Positions 1-7,918 of a stretch of 64,000 nucleotides of DNA are shown one piece after another. Numbering within the stretch: the stretch's first letter is position 1; each line of letters begins with the position of its first letter. The notes under the pieces are model-generated. The model was given only the letters and a program-made list of their open reading frames with translations, searched no databases and was not told where the DNA came from. Source of the DNA: Bradyrhizobium prioriisuperbiae (lineage in GTDB: Bacteria > Pseudomonadota > Alphaproteobacteria > Rhizobiales > Xanthobacteraceae); contig NZ_CP135921.1 in the NCBI RefSeq assembly GCF_032397745.1, positions 248,001 to 312,000 on the forward strand. The letters are read 5' to 3'. A program made the translations under genes and the position numbers.

Positions 1-764
1 TTGCGGTGATCCTGGTCGGCGACGATCCGGCCAGTCACATCTACGTCCAAAGCAAAATCAAGATGGCCGAAAGGCTGGGCCTGCACGGCGAAGCCGAGAT
101 CCTACCGGACAGCATCACCGAAGCCGACCTGCTGTCCATCATCGCGGCCCTGAATGCGCGGGACGATATCGACGGCATCCAGCTGCCGCTGCCCGTGCAC
201 ATCAACACGCTGCGCATCATGGCCGCGGTCGATCCCGCCAAGGATGTCGACGGCCTGCATGCCCTCAATGCCGGTCGTCTGGTACATGGGGCGGATGCTC
301 TGATTCCCTGCACGCCGCTGGGATGCCTGAAGCTCATCAAATCGATGGTTCCCGACCTGACCGGGTGCCATGCCGTCGTCATCGGCAGTTCCAATATCGT
401 GGGCAAGCCGATGGCCGCGCTGCTGCTGGAAGAACGTGCGACCGTGACTCAGACCCACGTCCATACGCGCGACACCCAGTTCATCTGCCGCAGCGCGGAT
501 ATCCTGGTCAGCGCGGTCGGCAAACCCGGACTGGTGCGCGGAGGCTGGATCAAGCCGCGGGCCGTCGTCATCGACGTCGGCACCACACGCGTCGCGCGGC
601 CCGACGGCGGCTACGACGTGCGCGGCGACGTCGCTTTCGAGGAGGCGATGCGGGTGGCCGGCGCCATCACGCCGGTGCCGAGAGGCGTTGGCCCGATGAC
701 CATCGCATGCCTGATGGAAAATACGGTGAAGGCCGCCAAAGCCCGGTTGGCGAGGAACGGCTAG
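1..764 (+). CDS. folD: FolD-like methylenetetrahydrofolate dehydrogenase/cyclohydrolase, 5' truncated
   Basis: This bifunctional enzyme oxidises 5,10-methylene-THF to methenyl-THF with NADP and hydrolyses it to 10-formyl-THF in the cytoplasm. The window opens inside the gene: the frame is open from base 3 and the N-terminal ~35 residues lie upstream. The catalytic YxxxK (IYVQSK), GIQLPLP, VDGLHALNAGRL and the nucleotide-binding NIVGKPMAALLL are all present. Some normally invariant positions differ: GSSNIVGKP instead of GRSNIVGKP, THVHTRD where CHSRT is usual, and TPVPRGVGPMT instead of TPVPGGVGPMT. The family is sure, but these changes suggest a secondary paralogue rather than the housekeeping copy. 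A strong hairpin follows 39 bases after the stop. Confidence 0.93.
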   Translation, partial: AVILVGDDPASHIYVQSKIKMAERLGLHGEAEILPDSITEADLLSIIAALNARDDIDGIQLPLPVHINTLRIMAAVDPAKDVDGLHALNAGRLVHGADALIPCTPLGCLKLIKSMVPDLTGCHAVVIGSSNIVGKPMAALLLEERATVTQTHVHTRDTQFICRSADILVSAVGKPGLVRGGWIKPRAVVIDVGTTRVARPDGGYDVRGDVAFEEAMRVAGAITPVPRGVGPMTIACLMENTVKAAKARLARNG

Positions 765-802
765 GTCGGCGTCATTACCCGCTGACAGCAACCTTTGTCC
801 TT

Positions 803-835
803 CGTCATGGCCGTATACGTGTCCCGGCCATGACG
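803..835. terminator. Perfect 10-bp hairpin downstream of folD
   Basis: CGTCATGGCC (803-812) and GGCCATGACG (826-835) pair perfectly around a 13-base loop containing GTGTCCC. It lies between the folD stop and the 3' end of the opposing TIR gene, so it could end transcripts from either side. There is no T-run. The wording (GTCATGGCC...GTCCCGGCCATGACG) also resembles the short palindromic intergenic repeats common in Bradyrhizobiaceae. Confidence 0.6.
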
Positions 836-972
836 ATTCATTTGGCAAAGTGCCGAAGCGCTCGCAGCCACGCGTGAAGAACGGACGGGTCGAAGCCTGC
901 TGCTGAAGGATGGAGGAAAACAGTTCAATCGACGGCTGACGACGTCAAGACACAGATCCGCCCCGCGCTCGA

Positions 973-2142
973 CTACGGCCGGCTAACGGGTGATGTCACC
1001 ACAATGCGCACAACAGGGTCTCCGGGCGCACTCGCCGTGGTCCAGTGACTCTCATACAGCTCCAGCAGCCAGCTTGACGTCCATCCCCTGTCAACCGCGC
1101 ACGTCAGAATATCGCGCATCGATCCGCTCCGGTGTTCGACGTCAACAACTGCGTCTTCTGCCCGTTGCACCTCCTTCATCCCCAACTGGCGGCAGAGTCT
1201 CTTTCCGTCCTTGGTCCACGCACGTGCCGTAATTTCGGATACGAACAGGCGCTTGAACGCGCCCGCCAACAAAACGAAAAAAAACGATTCAATAAGCAGC
1301 CCTATGCCATCGTTCTTGTGTCCAGGTTCGATGCCGATCATAGATAAATATGCGGGATAATCGCCGCCAAAGTGGAAGTCCGGCATCATTTCCATACTCA
1401 GTTCATCCTCAGCTATTCTTCCAACCTTGACCTCTCTGTAAAATTCGTCGAACAGCAGATGCATTTCCCAATAGCCGACAATATTGTCGTCATTGTCCAC
1501 CAGCAGTCGCCAATGCTCGGAATGGTTCCAGAATATCTCTTCCCACTGCTCCACGGTGCCCTCGTCTCGCGGATCGCTAAATCCCAACAACTTGTTATCC
1601 AGCCGAACTAATATTTCAGCCAGTCTCTTTGCAGGATCTTCCCATCCCCAGCCGATCACATCGTTTATGTTGGCAATGCGATGTCGGCTTGGGGCAAGGC
1701 CCAACTTCTTCCGAATTGCATTGCGAAGCTGGTCAAGATCGCTATCGAAGGACTCGTGCCTTATCTGCAGGAACTCCATCCCGGCAATCGAACGGGCAAC
1801 ATCGTCCAAGTCGCGCTGTTCCGGCTCTCTCGCGCCGTCGACGTAGACCGGAATAATCTCTTTGCTGGTCGCGAGTGCAGTCTCCACTTCAATGCGGCAA
1901 TAATCTTTCGCCGCGTCGGCTTGCGACAGGCGTGTGAACCAATGCAGCCCTATGACGAACAGGACAATGTGAGATTCGCTTATGGATTTCCTAAGTCTGG
2001 CCTCCAGATCACTTCCGGGAGAGCGCTGGTCCTGATCCCAAAAAACCTTTTTTCCTGGAAACGCACGGGTCAAATGCTGCGCAATCAATCGGGCAGACGA
2101 AGCGCCGTCAGTCCACCGGTAGCTGATAAAAATATCAGACAC
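973..2142 (-). CDS. TIR-domain / GNAT-fold fusion protein
   Basis: A two-domain cytoplasmic protein of 389 residues. Residues ~2-140 form a TIR domain: DIFISYRW opens it, and YCRIEVETAL at 81-90 aligns with the WVHKEIVTAL segment of SARM1, so E85 is the predicted NAD-cleaving glutamate. After a linker, residues ~230-350 look like a GNAT acyltransferase: NIVGYWEMH, then IEPGHKNDGIGLLIES (KNDGIG fits the Q/RxxGxG acyl-CoA loop) and a TKDGKRLCRQLGMKE motif-B helix. I chose the GTG at 2142 because GGAGAG lies 5 bases upstream; an in-frame ATG at 2163 has no good ribosome site. The gene is clearly more AT-rich than its neighbours, suggesting transfer. No partner gene is adjacent. TIR NADases often act in antiphage defence; that role here is inferred. 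Confidence 0.85.
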   Translation of the reverse strand: MSDIFISYRWTDGASSARLIAQHLTRAFPGKKVFWDQDQRSPGSDLEARLRKSISESHIVLFVIGLHWFTRLSQADAAKDYCRIEVETALATSKEIIPVYVDGAREPEQRDLDDVARSIAGMEFLQIRHESFDSDLDQLRNAIRKKLGLAPSRHRIANINDVIGWGWEDPAKRLAEILVRLDNKLLGFSDPRDEGTVEQWEEIFWNHSEHWRLLVDNDDNIVGYWEMHLLFDEFYREVKVGRIAEDELSMEMMPDFHFGGDYPAYLSMIGIEPGHKNDGIGLLIESFFFVLLAGAFKRLFVSEITARAWTKDGKRLCRQLGMKEVQRAEDAVVDVEHRSGSMRDILTCAVDRGWTSSWLLELYESHWTTASAPGDPVVRIVVTSPVSRP

Positions 2143-2298
2143 TTCGGCTCTCCGATTTTCCATGTTGGGATTCGCAACTGCCCGAAACGCACCGCAACAA
2201 ACTCGCCTCAGCCTTTCGAGTCGGCATTCCACCAGGCCGGTCCGGACATGCCGGCCATTCATATCAATGGTTCGAGCTCTTTCAAGCACCAGTGACAG

Positions 2299-2311
2299 GC
2301 GCTTGAAGCGC
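2299..2311. other. Small palindrome upstream of the TIR gene
   Basis: GCGCTT-G-AAGCGC is a perfect 6-bp inverted repeat in the 237-bp gap between the TIR-GNAT start and the RND pump stop. It could be the terminator stem of the pump operon (both genes read leftward) or an operator for the TIR gene. No T-run follows. Confidence 0.35.
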
Positions 2312-2379
2312 GTTTGTCGGTATTGTCGCCGCTATCGTCAGCCTCGTGGAATGACAGTAACGCACTCAACTCTCACTGA

Positions 2380-5300
2380 CTAGGATGACTCCACTTCACT
2401 CTCGGGCGCGGTTTTGGCCTCCTCCGCCTGCCCATAGCCCGGCGCCTTGATCCGGAACCAGGTGACATACAGCGCCGGCAGGAACAACAGCGTCAGCACG
2501 GTGCCGACGATGATGCCGCCCATCATCGCATACGCCATCGGCCCCCAGAATACCTCGCGGGCGATCGGGATCAGCGCCAGGCTTGCGGCCGCCGCCGTCA
2601 GCATGATCGGCCGCATCCGGTGTTCGGTCGCTTCCATCACCGCCTCCCACGCCGGCCGGCCTTCCTCGCGCAGATGCTCGATCTGCACGATCAGGATCAC
2701 CGAGTTGCGGATCAGGATGCCGATCAGCGCCAGCACGCCGAGGATGGCGACGAAGCCGAGTGGCGCGCCGCTGGGCAACAGCGCTGCGACCACGCCGATC
2801 AGCGCCAGCGGCGCCACGGCAAAGACCAGGAACAACCGCTGGAAGCTCTGCAACTGCAGCATCAGGATGGTCGCCATGACGAACAGCATCAGTGGCACGA
2901 CCGCGACGATCGGCGCCTGGCTCTTGCCGCTTTCCTCGACGCTGCCACCGACCACGACATTGTAACCCGGCGGCAGTTTGTCGTCGAAGGCGGCGATCTG
3001 CGGCTTCAGCTGATCGACCACCGTATTCGGCTGCACCGCATCCAGGATGCCGGCCTTCAACGTGATGGTCGGCAGCCGCGAGCGGCGCCAGATCGTGGGC
3101 TGCTCGATCTCGTAACGCAACGTCGCCACCGCGGCGAGCGGCACCGACTGGCCGCCGCTGCCGGCCAGTTGCAGGTCGCGCAGGGTCTCGAGCGACTGGC
3201 GTTCGGTCGCCTTGGCGCGCCCCAGCACCTTGATCAGATAGATGTCGTCGCGCACCTGGGTCACCGAGGTGCCGTCGAGCACACCGTTGAGGGTCGAGGC
3301 GATGTCTTCCGAACTGACGCCGAGCTGCCGCGCCTTGTCCTGCAGCACGTCGACCTTGACCACGCGCGCCGGCTCCATCCAGTCGAACACCACGTCGCCG
3401 AGATGCGGATTGCTGCGCAGCACGCCAGCGAGCTCGAGCGAATAGCTGCGCACCTTGGCGATATCGGGCCCGCTGACGCGATACTGTATCGGGCGGCCGA
3501 CCGGCGGGCCGATGTCCAGCAATTTCACAAAGGCATCGGTACCGGGGAACGTTTTCTTCAGATAGGCCTGCAACTCCCCCCTGAGGCGATCGCGCACCTT
3601 GAGGCCCTTGGTGACGATGACGACCTGGCCGAAGGTGACGTCGGCCGGCTGCACGTCGAACGACAGCACGAACCGCGGCGCGCCGGTGCCGACATAACTC
3701 GACCAGTGATCGATGCCGTCCCTGCCCTGCAGCGCCTCGCGCTCGAATTGCGCGATCTGCGCGTTGGTTTCCGCGATCGACGAGTTCTGCGGCAGGTTCC
3801 AGTCGACCACCAGCTCATTGCGATCGGACGACGGAAAGAACTGCTGCTGCACGAATTTCATGCCGCCCAGCGACAGCGCAAACACCACCACGGTCACGGC
3901 GATGGTGATCCAGTGGCGACGCATGCAGATGTCGAGAATCTGCGCGAAAATCCGGGCGAAGCGGCCTTTCTCCTCATGATGGCTCTTCATCGCCTCGGGC
4001 AGGATGGTGACGCCGAGCAGCGGTGTAAACAGCACCGCGACGATCCACGACACCACCAATGACACCGCGATCACCACAAACAGCGTGAAGGTGAATTCGC
4101 CGGCGGCGCTGTTGTTCAATCCGATCGGAATGAAGCCGGCGACCGTGACCAGGGTGCCGGTGAGCATCGGGAATGCGGTCGAGGTGTAGACATAAGTCGC
4201 TGCCTTGGTCAGCGTATCCCCAACCTCGAGCCGCGCGACCATCATCTCGACCGCGATCATGGCATCGTCGACCAAAAGGCCGAGCGCGATGATCAGGGCG
4301 CCGAGGGAAATCCGCTGCAGTGAAATCCCGGCATAAGCCATCACCACAAAGGTGATGGCGAGCACCAGCGGAATCGAGATCGCGACCACCAGACCTGCGC
4401 GCATTCCCAGGCTGATGAAGCTGATAGCCAGCACGATGACCACGGCCTCGAACAGCGCCCGGGTGAAGCCGCCCACCGCTTCCTCCACGATCTGCGGCTG
4501 ATCGGACACGAGGTGCACGCCGACGCCGATCGGCAGGTCGGCCACGATCCGGGTCATCTTGTGCTTCAGTGCTTCGCCGAACTGCAGCAAATTGGCGCCG
4601 GCCTTCATGCCGATGGCGAGACCGATCGCCGGCTCGCCATTGAAACGAAACAGCGAGGTCGGCGGATCGGCATAGCCGCGGGTGATGGTGGCGACGTCGG
4701 TGAGCGGAAAGAAACGATCGTTGACCCGCAGGTTGATGGCCTTCAGGCTGTCTTCCGTGGTGAACTGGCCGCTGACCCGGACACTGATCCGTTCCGGACC
4801 GGCCTGTAGCACACCCGACGGCGCGATCGCATTCTGCGCCTGCAGAGCGCTGACGATCGTGCGGCCGTCGAGACCCAGTGCGGCAACCTTGCGGGTGGAG
4901 AATTCGAGATAGATCACCTCGTCCTGGGCGCCGACGATGTCGACGCGGCCGACATTCGGTACGGTCAGCACCTGGGCGCGCACGTCCTCGACCCGGTCAC
5001 GCAACTGCCGCTGACTCAAGCCGTCGCTGGTGAAGGCATAGATGTTGCCGTAGACATCGCCGAACCGGTCGTTGAAGCCAGGCCCGACCACGCCTTGCGG
5101 GAAACTGCTCTTGATATCGGCGACCATGTTGCGCACCCGCACCCAGGTCGGGGCCACGTCCTGCGCCTTGGTGGTGTCGCGCAAATTGACAAAGATCGTG
5201 GTTTGCCCTGCAACCGTCAGGCTCTTGGTGTAGTCGAGCGATTCCAGCTCTTCGAGCTTCTTCTCGATCCGATCGGTGACCTGGCGCGTCATCTCCTCGG

Positions 5301-5475
5301 CGGAGGCACCGGGCCACTGTGCCTGGATCAGCATGGTCTTGATGGTGAAGGCGGGATCTTCCTCGCGCCCGAGCTGCAGATAAGAGAACAGCCCGGCTGC
5401 CATGAAGGCGATCATGAAATACCAGACCAGCGAACGGTGATGGAGCGCCCAGTCAGACAGGTTGAATGATTTCAC
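2380..5475 (-). CDS. RND multidrug efflux permease
   Basis: An inner-membrane proton-driven pump of the AcrB/HAE family, 1031 residues, the normal length. It has the family layout of one N-terminal membrane helix (LVWYFMIAFMAAGLFSYL), a large periplasmic loop, a six-helix bundle, and a second copy of this arrangement. GLLVDDAMIAVE at ~396-407 is the TM4 motif whose paired aspartates relay protons. It is the last gene of an operon: its ATG overlaps the TGA of the preceding adaptor by 4 bases (5472-5475), so translation is probably coupled. Early sequence (LGREEDPAFTIKTMLI) is typical of pumps served by two adaptors. No outer-membrane factor is encoded here, so a TolC-like partner must come from elsewhere. 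Substrate unknown. Confidence 0.95.
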   Translation of the reverse strand: MKSFNLSDWALHHRSLVWYFMIAFMAAGLFSYLQLGREEDPAFTIKTMLIQAQWPGASAEEMTRQVTDRIEKKLEELESLDYTKSLTVAGQTTIFVNLRDTTKAQDVAPTWVRVRNMVADIKSSFPQGVVGPGFNDRFGDVYGNIYAFTSDGLSQRQLRDRVEDVRAQVLTVPNVGRVDIVGAQDEVIYLEFSTRKVAALGLDGRTIVSALQAQNAIAPSGVLQAGPERISVRVSGQFTTEDSLKAINLRVNDRFFPLTDVATITRGYADPPTSLFRFNGEPAIGLAIGMKAGANLLQFGEALKHKMTRIVADLPIGVGVHLVSDQPQIVEEAVGGFTRALFEAVVIVLAISFISLGMRAGLVVAISIPLVLAITFVVMAYAGISLQRISLGALIIALGLLVDDAMIAVEMMVARLEVGDTLTKAATYVYTSTAFPMLTGTLVTVAGFIPIGLNNSAAGEFTFTLFVVIAVSLVVSWIVAVLFTPLLGVTILPEAMKSHHEEKGRFARIFAQILDICMRRHWITIAVTVVVFALSLGGMKFVQQQFFPSSDRNELVVDWNLPQNSSIAETNAQIAQFEREALQGRDGIDHWSSYVGTGAPRFVLSFDVQPADVTFGQVVIVTKGLKVRDRLRGELQAYLKKTFPGTDAFVKLLDIGPPVGRPIQYRVSGPDIAKVRSYSLELAGVLRSNPHLGDVVFDWMEPARVVKVDVLQDKARQLGVSSEDIASTLNGVLDGTSVTQVRDDIYLIKVLGRAKATERQSLETLRDLQLAGSGGQSVPLAAVATLRYEIEQPTIWRRSRLPTITLKAGILDAVQPNTVVDQLKPQIAAFDDKLPPGYNVVVGGSVEESGKSQAPIVAVVPLMLFVMATILMLQLQSFQRLFLVFAVAPLALIGVVAALLPSGAPLGFVAILGVLALIGILIRNSVILIVQIEHLREEGRPAWEAVMEATEHRMRPIMLTAAAASLALIPIAREVFWGPMAYAMMGGIIVGTVLTLLFLPALYVTWFRIKAPGYGQAEEAKTAPESEVESS

Positions 5476-6647
5476 GGGGTCGCTTCCTGATCGATGCGGA
5501 CCTTCTGGCCCTCGGCAAGACTGTGCACGCCGGCGGTGGCGACGCGCGCGCCAGCGTCGAGACCGGCGGTGACACGCACGCCGCCATCATCATCCTTGGT
5601 GCTTTGGATTTCGCGCAGCGCCACGGTGTGGCTCGACGGATCGACCAGCCAGACGAAATTCTTGCCGTCCCTGGCGAGGATGGCCGACGGCGGTACCCGC
5701 AGGCCTTGCACGACGGCGCCGGCCAGCACCGTCGTCACCGTGGTGCCGAGCCGGAAGGTTTCCGGCGGATGGTCGAGGGTGATGCGGACACGCCGCGAAC
5801 GGGTCACCGCATCGGCTTGCGGCGCGATCTCGCGCACCTTGCCTTCGGCCTTGATCGAGGGATCGAGCTGCAGGCTGACCGCGAAGGGCATACCGATCGA
5901 CAACGCACCGGCGATATTGTCAGCGACGTCGATGACAGCTTCGCGCACATCGGGACGCGCCACCGTCACCACGGCCTGGCCCGGCGACACCACCTGACCG
6001 ACTTCAGCGTTGATTGCGGTGACGACACCGGCAAAATCGGATTTCAGCTGGGCATAACCGAGCTGTTCGCGCGCCTTGGTGAGATTTGCCTGGGCGCGGA
6101 TGACGGAGGCCTGCGCAGCGGCGCGGCTCTGCTCCGCGGTCTCAAGCGTCGCCTTGCTGGTGGCGTCGGTTTCCATCAGCGTCCGCTGGCGTCCCTCCGC
6201 GCCGGTCGCATTGGTCAATTGCGCCTGGGCGCTCGACACATCCGCAATCGCCGAGCGCACCGCGAGCTCGAGCGAGGCCGGATCGATCGCGGCCACGACT
6301 TGCCCCTTGTCGACGTTATCGCCGACATTGACCGACCGCGCCACCAGCCGCCCGAGCACACGAAAGCTGAGATCGGTCTTGAACTGCGGCTGCACGGTGC
6401 CGACGATAAAGGCATTGTCCGCCGATGCCGGGGCGACCACGGCCGAGAGCACCGGCCGCACCGGAACGGGGGCTGCGACTTTTTCGTTGCAACCGGCGAC
6501 CGTGATGCAGGTGCTCAACAACAAGGTGATGCGCGTAGCCCGGGTGAGCGGAGCGATACCCGGGATCAACTTCGCGACGCCCACCCCGGATGTCGCTTCG
6601 CTCATCCGGGCTACGGAGGCGATGGACTTGGCATGATGGAACATCAT
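5472..6647 (-). CDS. RND periplasmic adaptor lipoprotein (second of two), with REP-like leader
   Basis: A membrane-fusion protein of 391 residues with the usual barrel-sandwich, alpha-hairpin and beta-barrel order (VGTVQPQFKTDLSFRVLGRL; paired lipoyl half at VVSPGQAVVTVARPD). The export signal ITLLLSTCITVAGC ends in a lipobox, so the mature protein should be acylated at Cys53. The first ATG overlaps the upstream adaptor's stop as ATGA (6644-6647). Residues ~12-38, just before the hydrophobic signal core, are encoded entirely by an 80-bp palindromic repeat (6535-6614). Either the repeat inserted in frame and now supplies the n-region of the signal peptide, or translation begins inside it at the ATG for residue 15. 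It sits between adaptor 1 and the pump in a three-gene operon. Confidence 0.92.
   Translation of the reverse strand: MMFHHAKSIASVARMSEATSGVGVAKLIPGIAPLTRATRITLLLSTCITVAGCNEKVAAPVPVRPVLSAVVAPASADNAFIVGTVQPQFKTDLSFRVLGRLVARSVNVGDNVDKGQVVAAIDPASLELAVRSAIADVSSAQAQLTNATGAEGRQRTLMETDATSKATLETAEQSRAAAQASVIRAQANLTKAREQLGYAQLKSDFAGVVTAINAEVGQVVSPGQAVVTVARPDVREAVIDVADNIAGALSIGMPFAVSLQLDPSIKAEGKVREIAPQADAVTRSRRVRITLDHPPETFRLGTTVTTVLAGAVVQGLRVPPSAILARDGKNFVWLVDPSSHTVALREIQSTKDDDGGVRVTAGLDAGARVATAGVHSLAEGQKVRIDQEATP
6535..6614. repeat. 80-bp REP-like imperfect palindrome inside a coding sequence
   Basis: The left arm begins GTAGCCCGGGTGAGCGGAGC and the right arm, read on the other strand, begins GTAGCCCGGATGAGCGAAGC. 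Each ~30-base arm is itself a small palindrome (CCCGG...CCGGG), giving a double-hairpin shape. I recall this wording as a family of extragenic palindromes in Bradyrhizobium and relatives. Here it lies inside the leader of an adaptor gene with the frame kept open. No second full copy was found in the window. Confidence 0.85.
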
Positions 6648-7822
6648 GATGCGCGCTCCCCGTCAAAAGTCACCGTCTGCCCCGGGCTGAGCAGCTTGCC
6701 GCCCTCGGTGACAACACGATCACCCGGCGACAGCCCACTCTTGATACTGATCGTTCCGGTCTCGTACTCGTCGACCGCGACCTCCTTGAGCGACACGGTT
6801 TTGGTCTTGCCGTCCACCACCCAGACCGCAGGCTTGACGGCATCCGCCATCAGCGCGCTCCACGGCAGAACGATCCGCTGCACCGGCTTCCACTTCCCGG
6901 TGCCAATGACCGCACTGCCGAGCGTCATGGCCGGCGGCGGGTTTTCGATCGCGACCTTTACCCGCACGGTTGCCGTTTTCGGATCGATGGTCGGAGACAC
7001 CTCGCGCACGTGGCCTTGCGCCATGACCTTCGAATCCGACACCAGCACCAGCGCGATCTTGTCGCCTCCCGGCTGGCGGAAGAAGATCGACTCATAAACA
7101 TCGAACACGGCGTCGCGGTCGCCGTCCTGCGCCAGCGTGAAGGCCGACTGCGCGGCCTGCGCCACCTGGCCGACTTCAAGGCTACGGGCAGTGATCACGC
7201 CCGCGGCGCTGGCGCGCAACTCGGTGTAGCCCAACGCATCCTTCGCGGTGCCGAGCTGCGCCTTGGCGGATTCAAGCGAGCCCTCGGCGGTGCGCAGCGC
7301 CTCCTGGGCCTGATCGAAGGTCGCTCGCGTCGTGAAGCCGTTGCCCATCAGGGTCTTCTGCCGCTCAAACGTCGCCGTCGCCACCCGCACCTGGGATTCC
7401 GCCGCGGACACCGCGGCGGTGGCGGCATCGAGATCGGCCTGCTGCTCGGTGGGATCGATCCGCGCCAGCACGTCACCGGCATTCACATGGGCGCCGACGT
7501 CCACCAGCCTCTCAATCACGCGGCCGCTGACACGAAACGACAGTTCGGCCCGCACCCGGGCCTGGACATCGCCGGTCAGGGTGACGGAGGCCTGGCGATC
7601 CTTCAACTGCACGGTTTCGGTGCGAACCAGGGTCGGCGGCTTTGCGGCGACCGCATTGCGATCGTTGCAGCCGGCAAGCACCGCCACAACGGACAGCACA
7701 CAAGCGGCGCGCAACCCGGCGCCGATGCCGGATCCGGGATCACGACTGACACGACATCGGAGACGGCTGCTCATGACGACACGCTCGACGTTTGAGGGGG
7801 CACCGGCTTGATTGGAACCCAT
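6644..7822 (-). CDS. RND periplasmic adaptor lipoprotein (first of two)
   Basis: A membrane-fusion protein of 392 residues (376 if the ATG at 7774 is used) linking the inner-membrane pump to an outer-membrane channel. AACVLSVVAVLAGC is a lipoprotein signal with a lipobox. LTGDVQARVRAELSFRVSGRV and VDVGAHVNAGDVLARIDPTEQ form the first lipoyl half, an alpha-hairpin follows (~105-180), then ITARSLEVGQVAQA closes the sandwich. It is first in the operon adaptor-adaptor-pump. I kept the upstream ATG, which has AAGAGG 11 bases ahead; the alternative start lacks a ribosome site. Its promoter region holds a 30-bp palindrome that the divergent TetR protein probably binds, so the operon is likely derepressed by a pump substrate. 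Confidence 0.9.
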   Translation of the reverse strand: MGSNQAGAPSNVERVVMSSRLRCRVSRDPGSGIGAGLRAACVLSVVAVLAGCNDRNAVAAKPPTLVRTETVQLKDRQASVTLTGDVQARVRAELSFRVSGRVIERLVDVGAHVNAGDVLARIDPTEQQADLDAATAAVSAAESQVRVATATFERQKTLMGNGFTTRATFDQAQEALRTAEGSLESAKAQLGTAKDALGYTELRASAAGVITARSLEVGQVAQAAQSAFTLAQDGDRDAVFDVYESIFFRQPGGDKIALVLVSDSKVMAQGHVREVSPTIDPKTATVRVKVAIENPPPAMTLGSAVIGTGKWKPVQRIVLPWSALMADAVKPAVWVVDGKTKTVSLKEVAVDEYETGTISIKSGLSPGDRVVTEGGKLLSPGQTVTFDGERAS

Positions 7823-7855
7823 GGTGGCACGGGCCTCTTTCAGAGGCGCGACAAA

Positions 7856-7885
7856 TATTATTGACTAACTCGTAAGTCAATAATA
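7856..7885. promoter_or_regulatory. TetR-type operator between efflux operon and tetR
   Basis: TATTATTGACT (7856-7866) and AGTCAATAATA (7875-7885) are perfect 11-bp inverted arms separated by 8 bases (AACTCGTA). The centre also reads as GACTnACTCGTnAGTC, typical of TetR/AcrR operators. It lies 34 bases before the regulator's ATG and 33 bases before the adaptor's ATG, so one dimer pair could repress both divergent promoters. Confidence 0.85.
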
Positions 7886-7918
7886 AAATCACCCTCATAA
7901 TAAGAGCTTGGAGAGACC

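Noticed and set aside
973..2142. Thoeris or CBASS-type multi-gene defence locus around the TIR gene
   Set aside because: Neighbours are folD and an efflux operon; no SIR2, cyclase or other partner is present.
2620..4062. Long open frame opposite the first RND pump (480 codons)
   Set aside because: It mirrors the pump gene in a GC-rich third-position pattern, is full of H, R, D and Q as antisense frames are, and has no ribosome site or domain.
5466..7097. 543-codon open frame opposite the two adaptor genes
   Set aside because: It runs across an overlap of two genes and the palindrome; low-complexity antisense composition.
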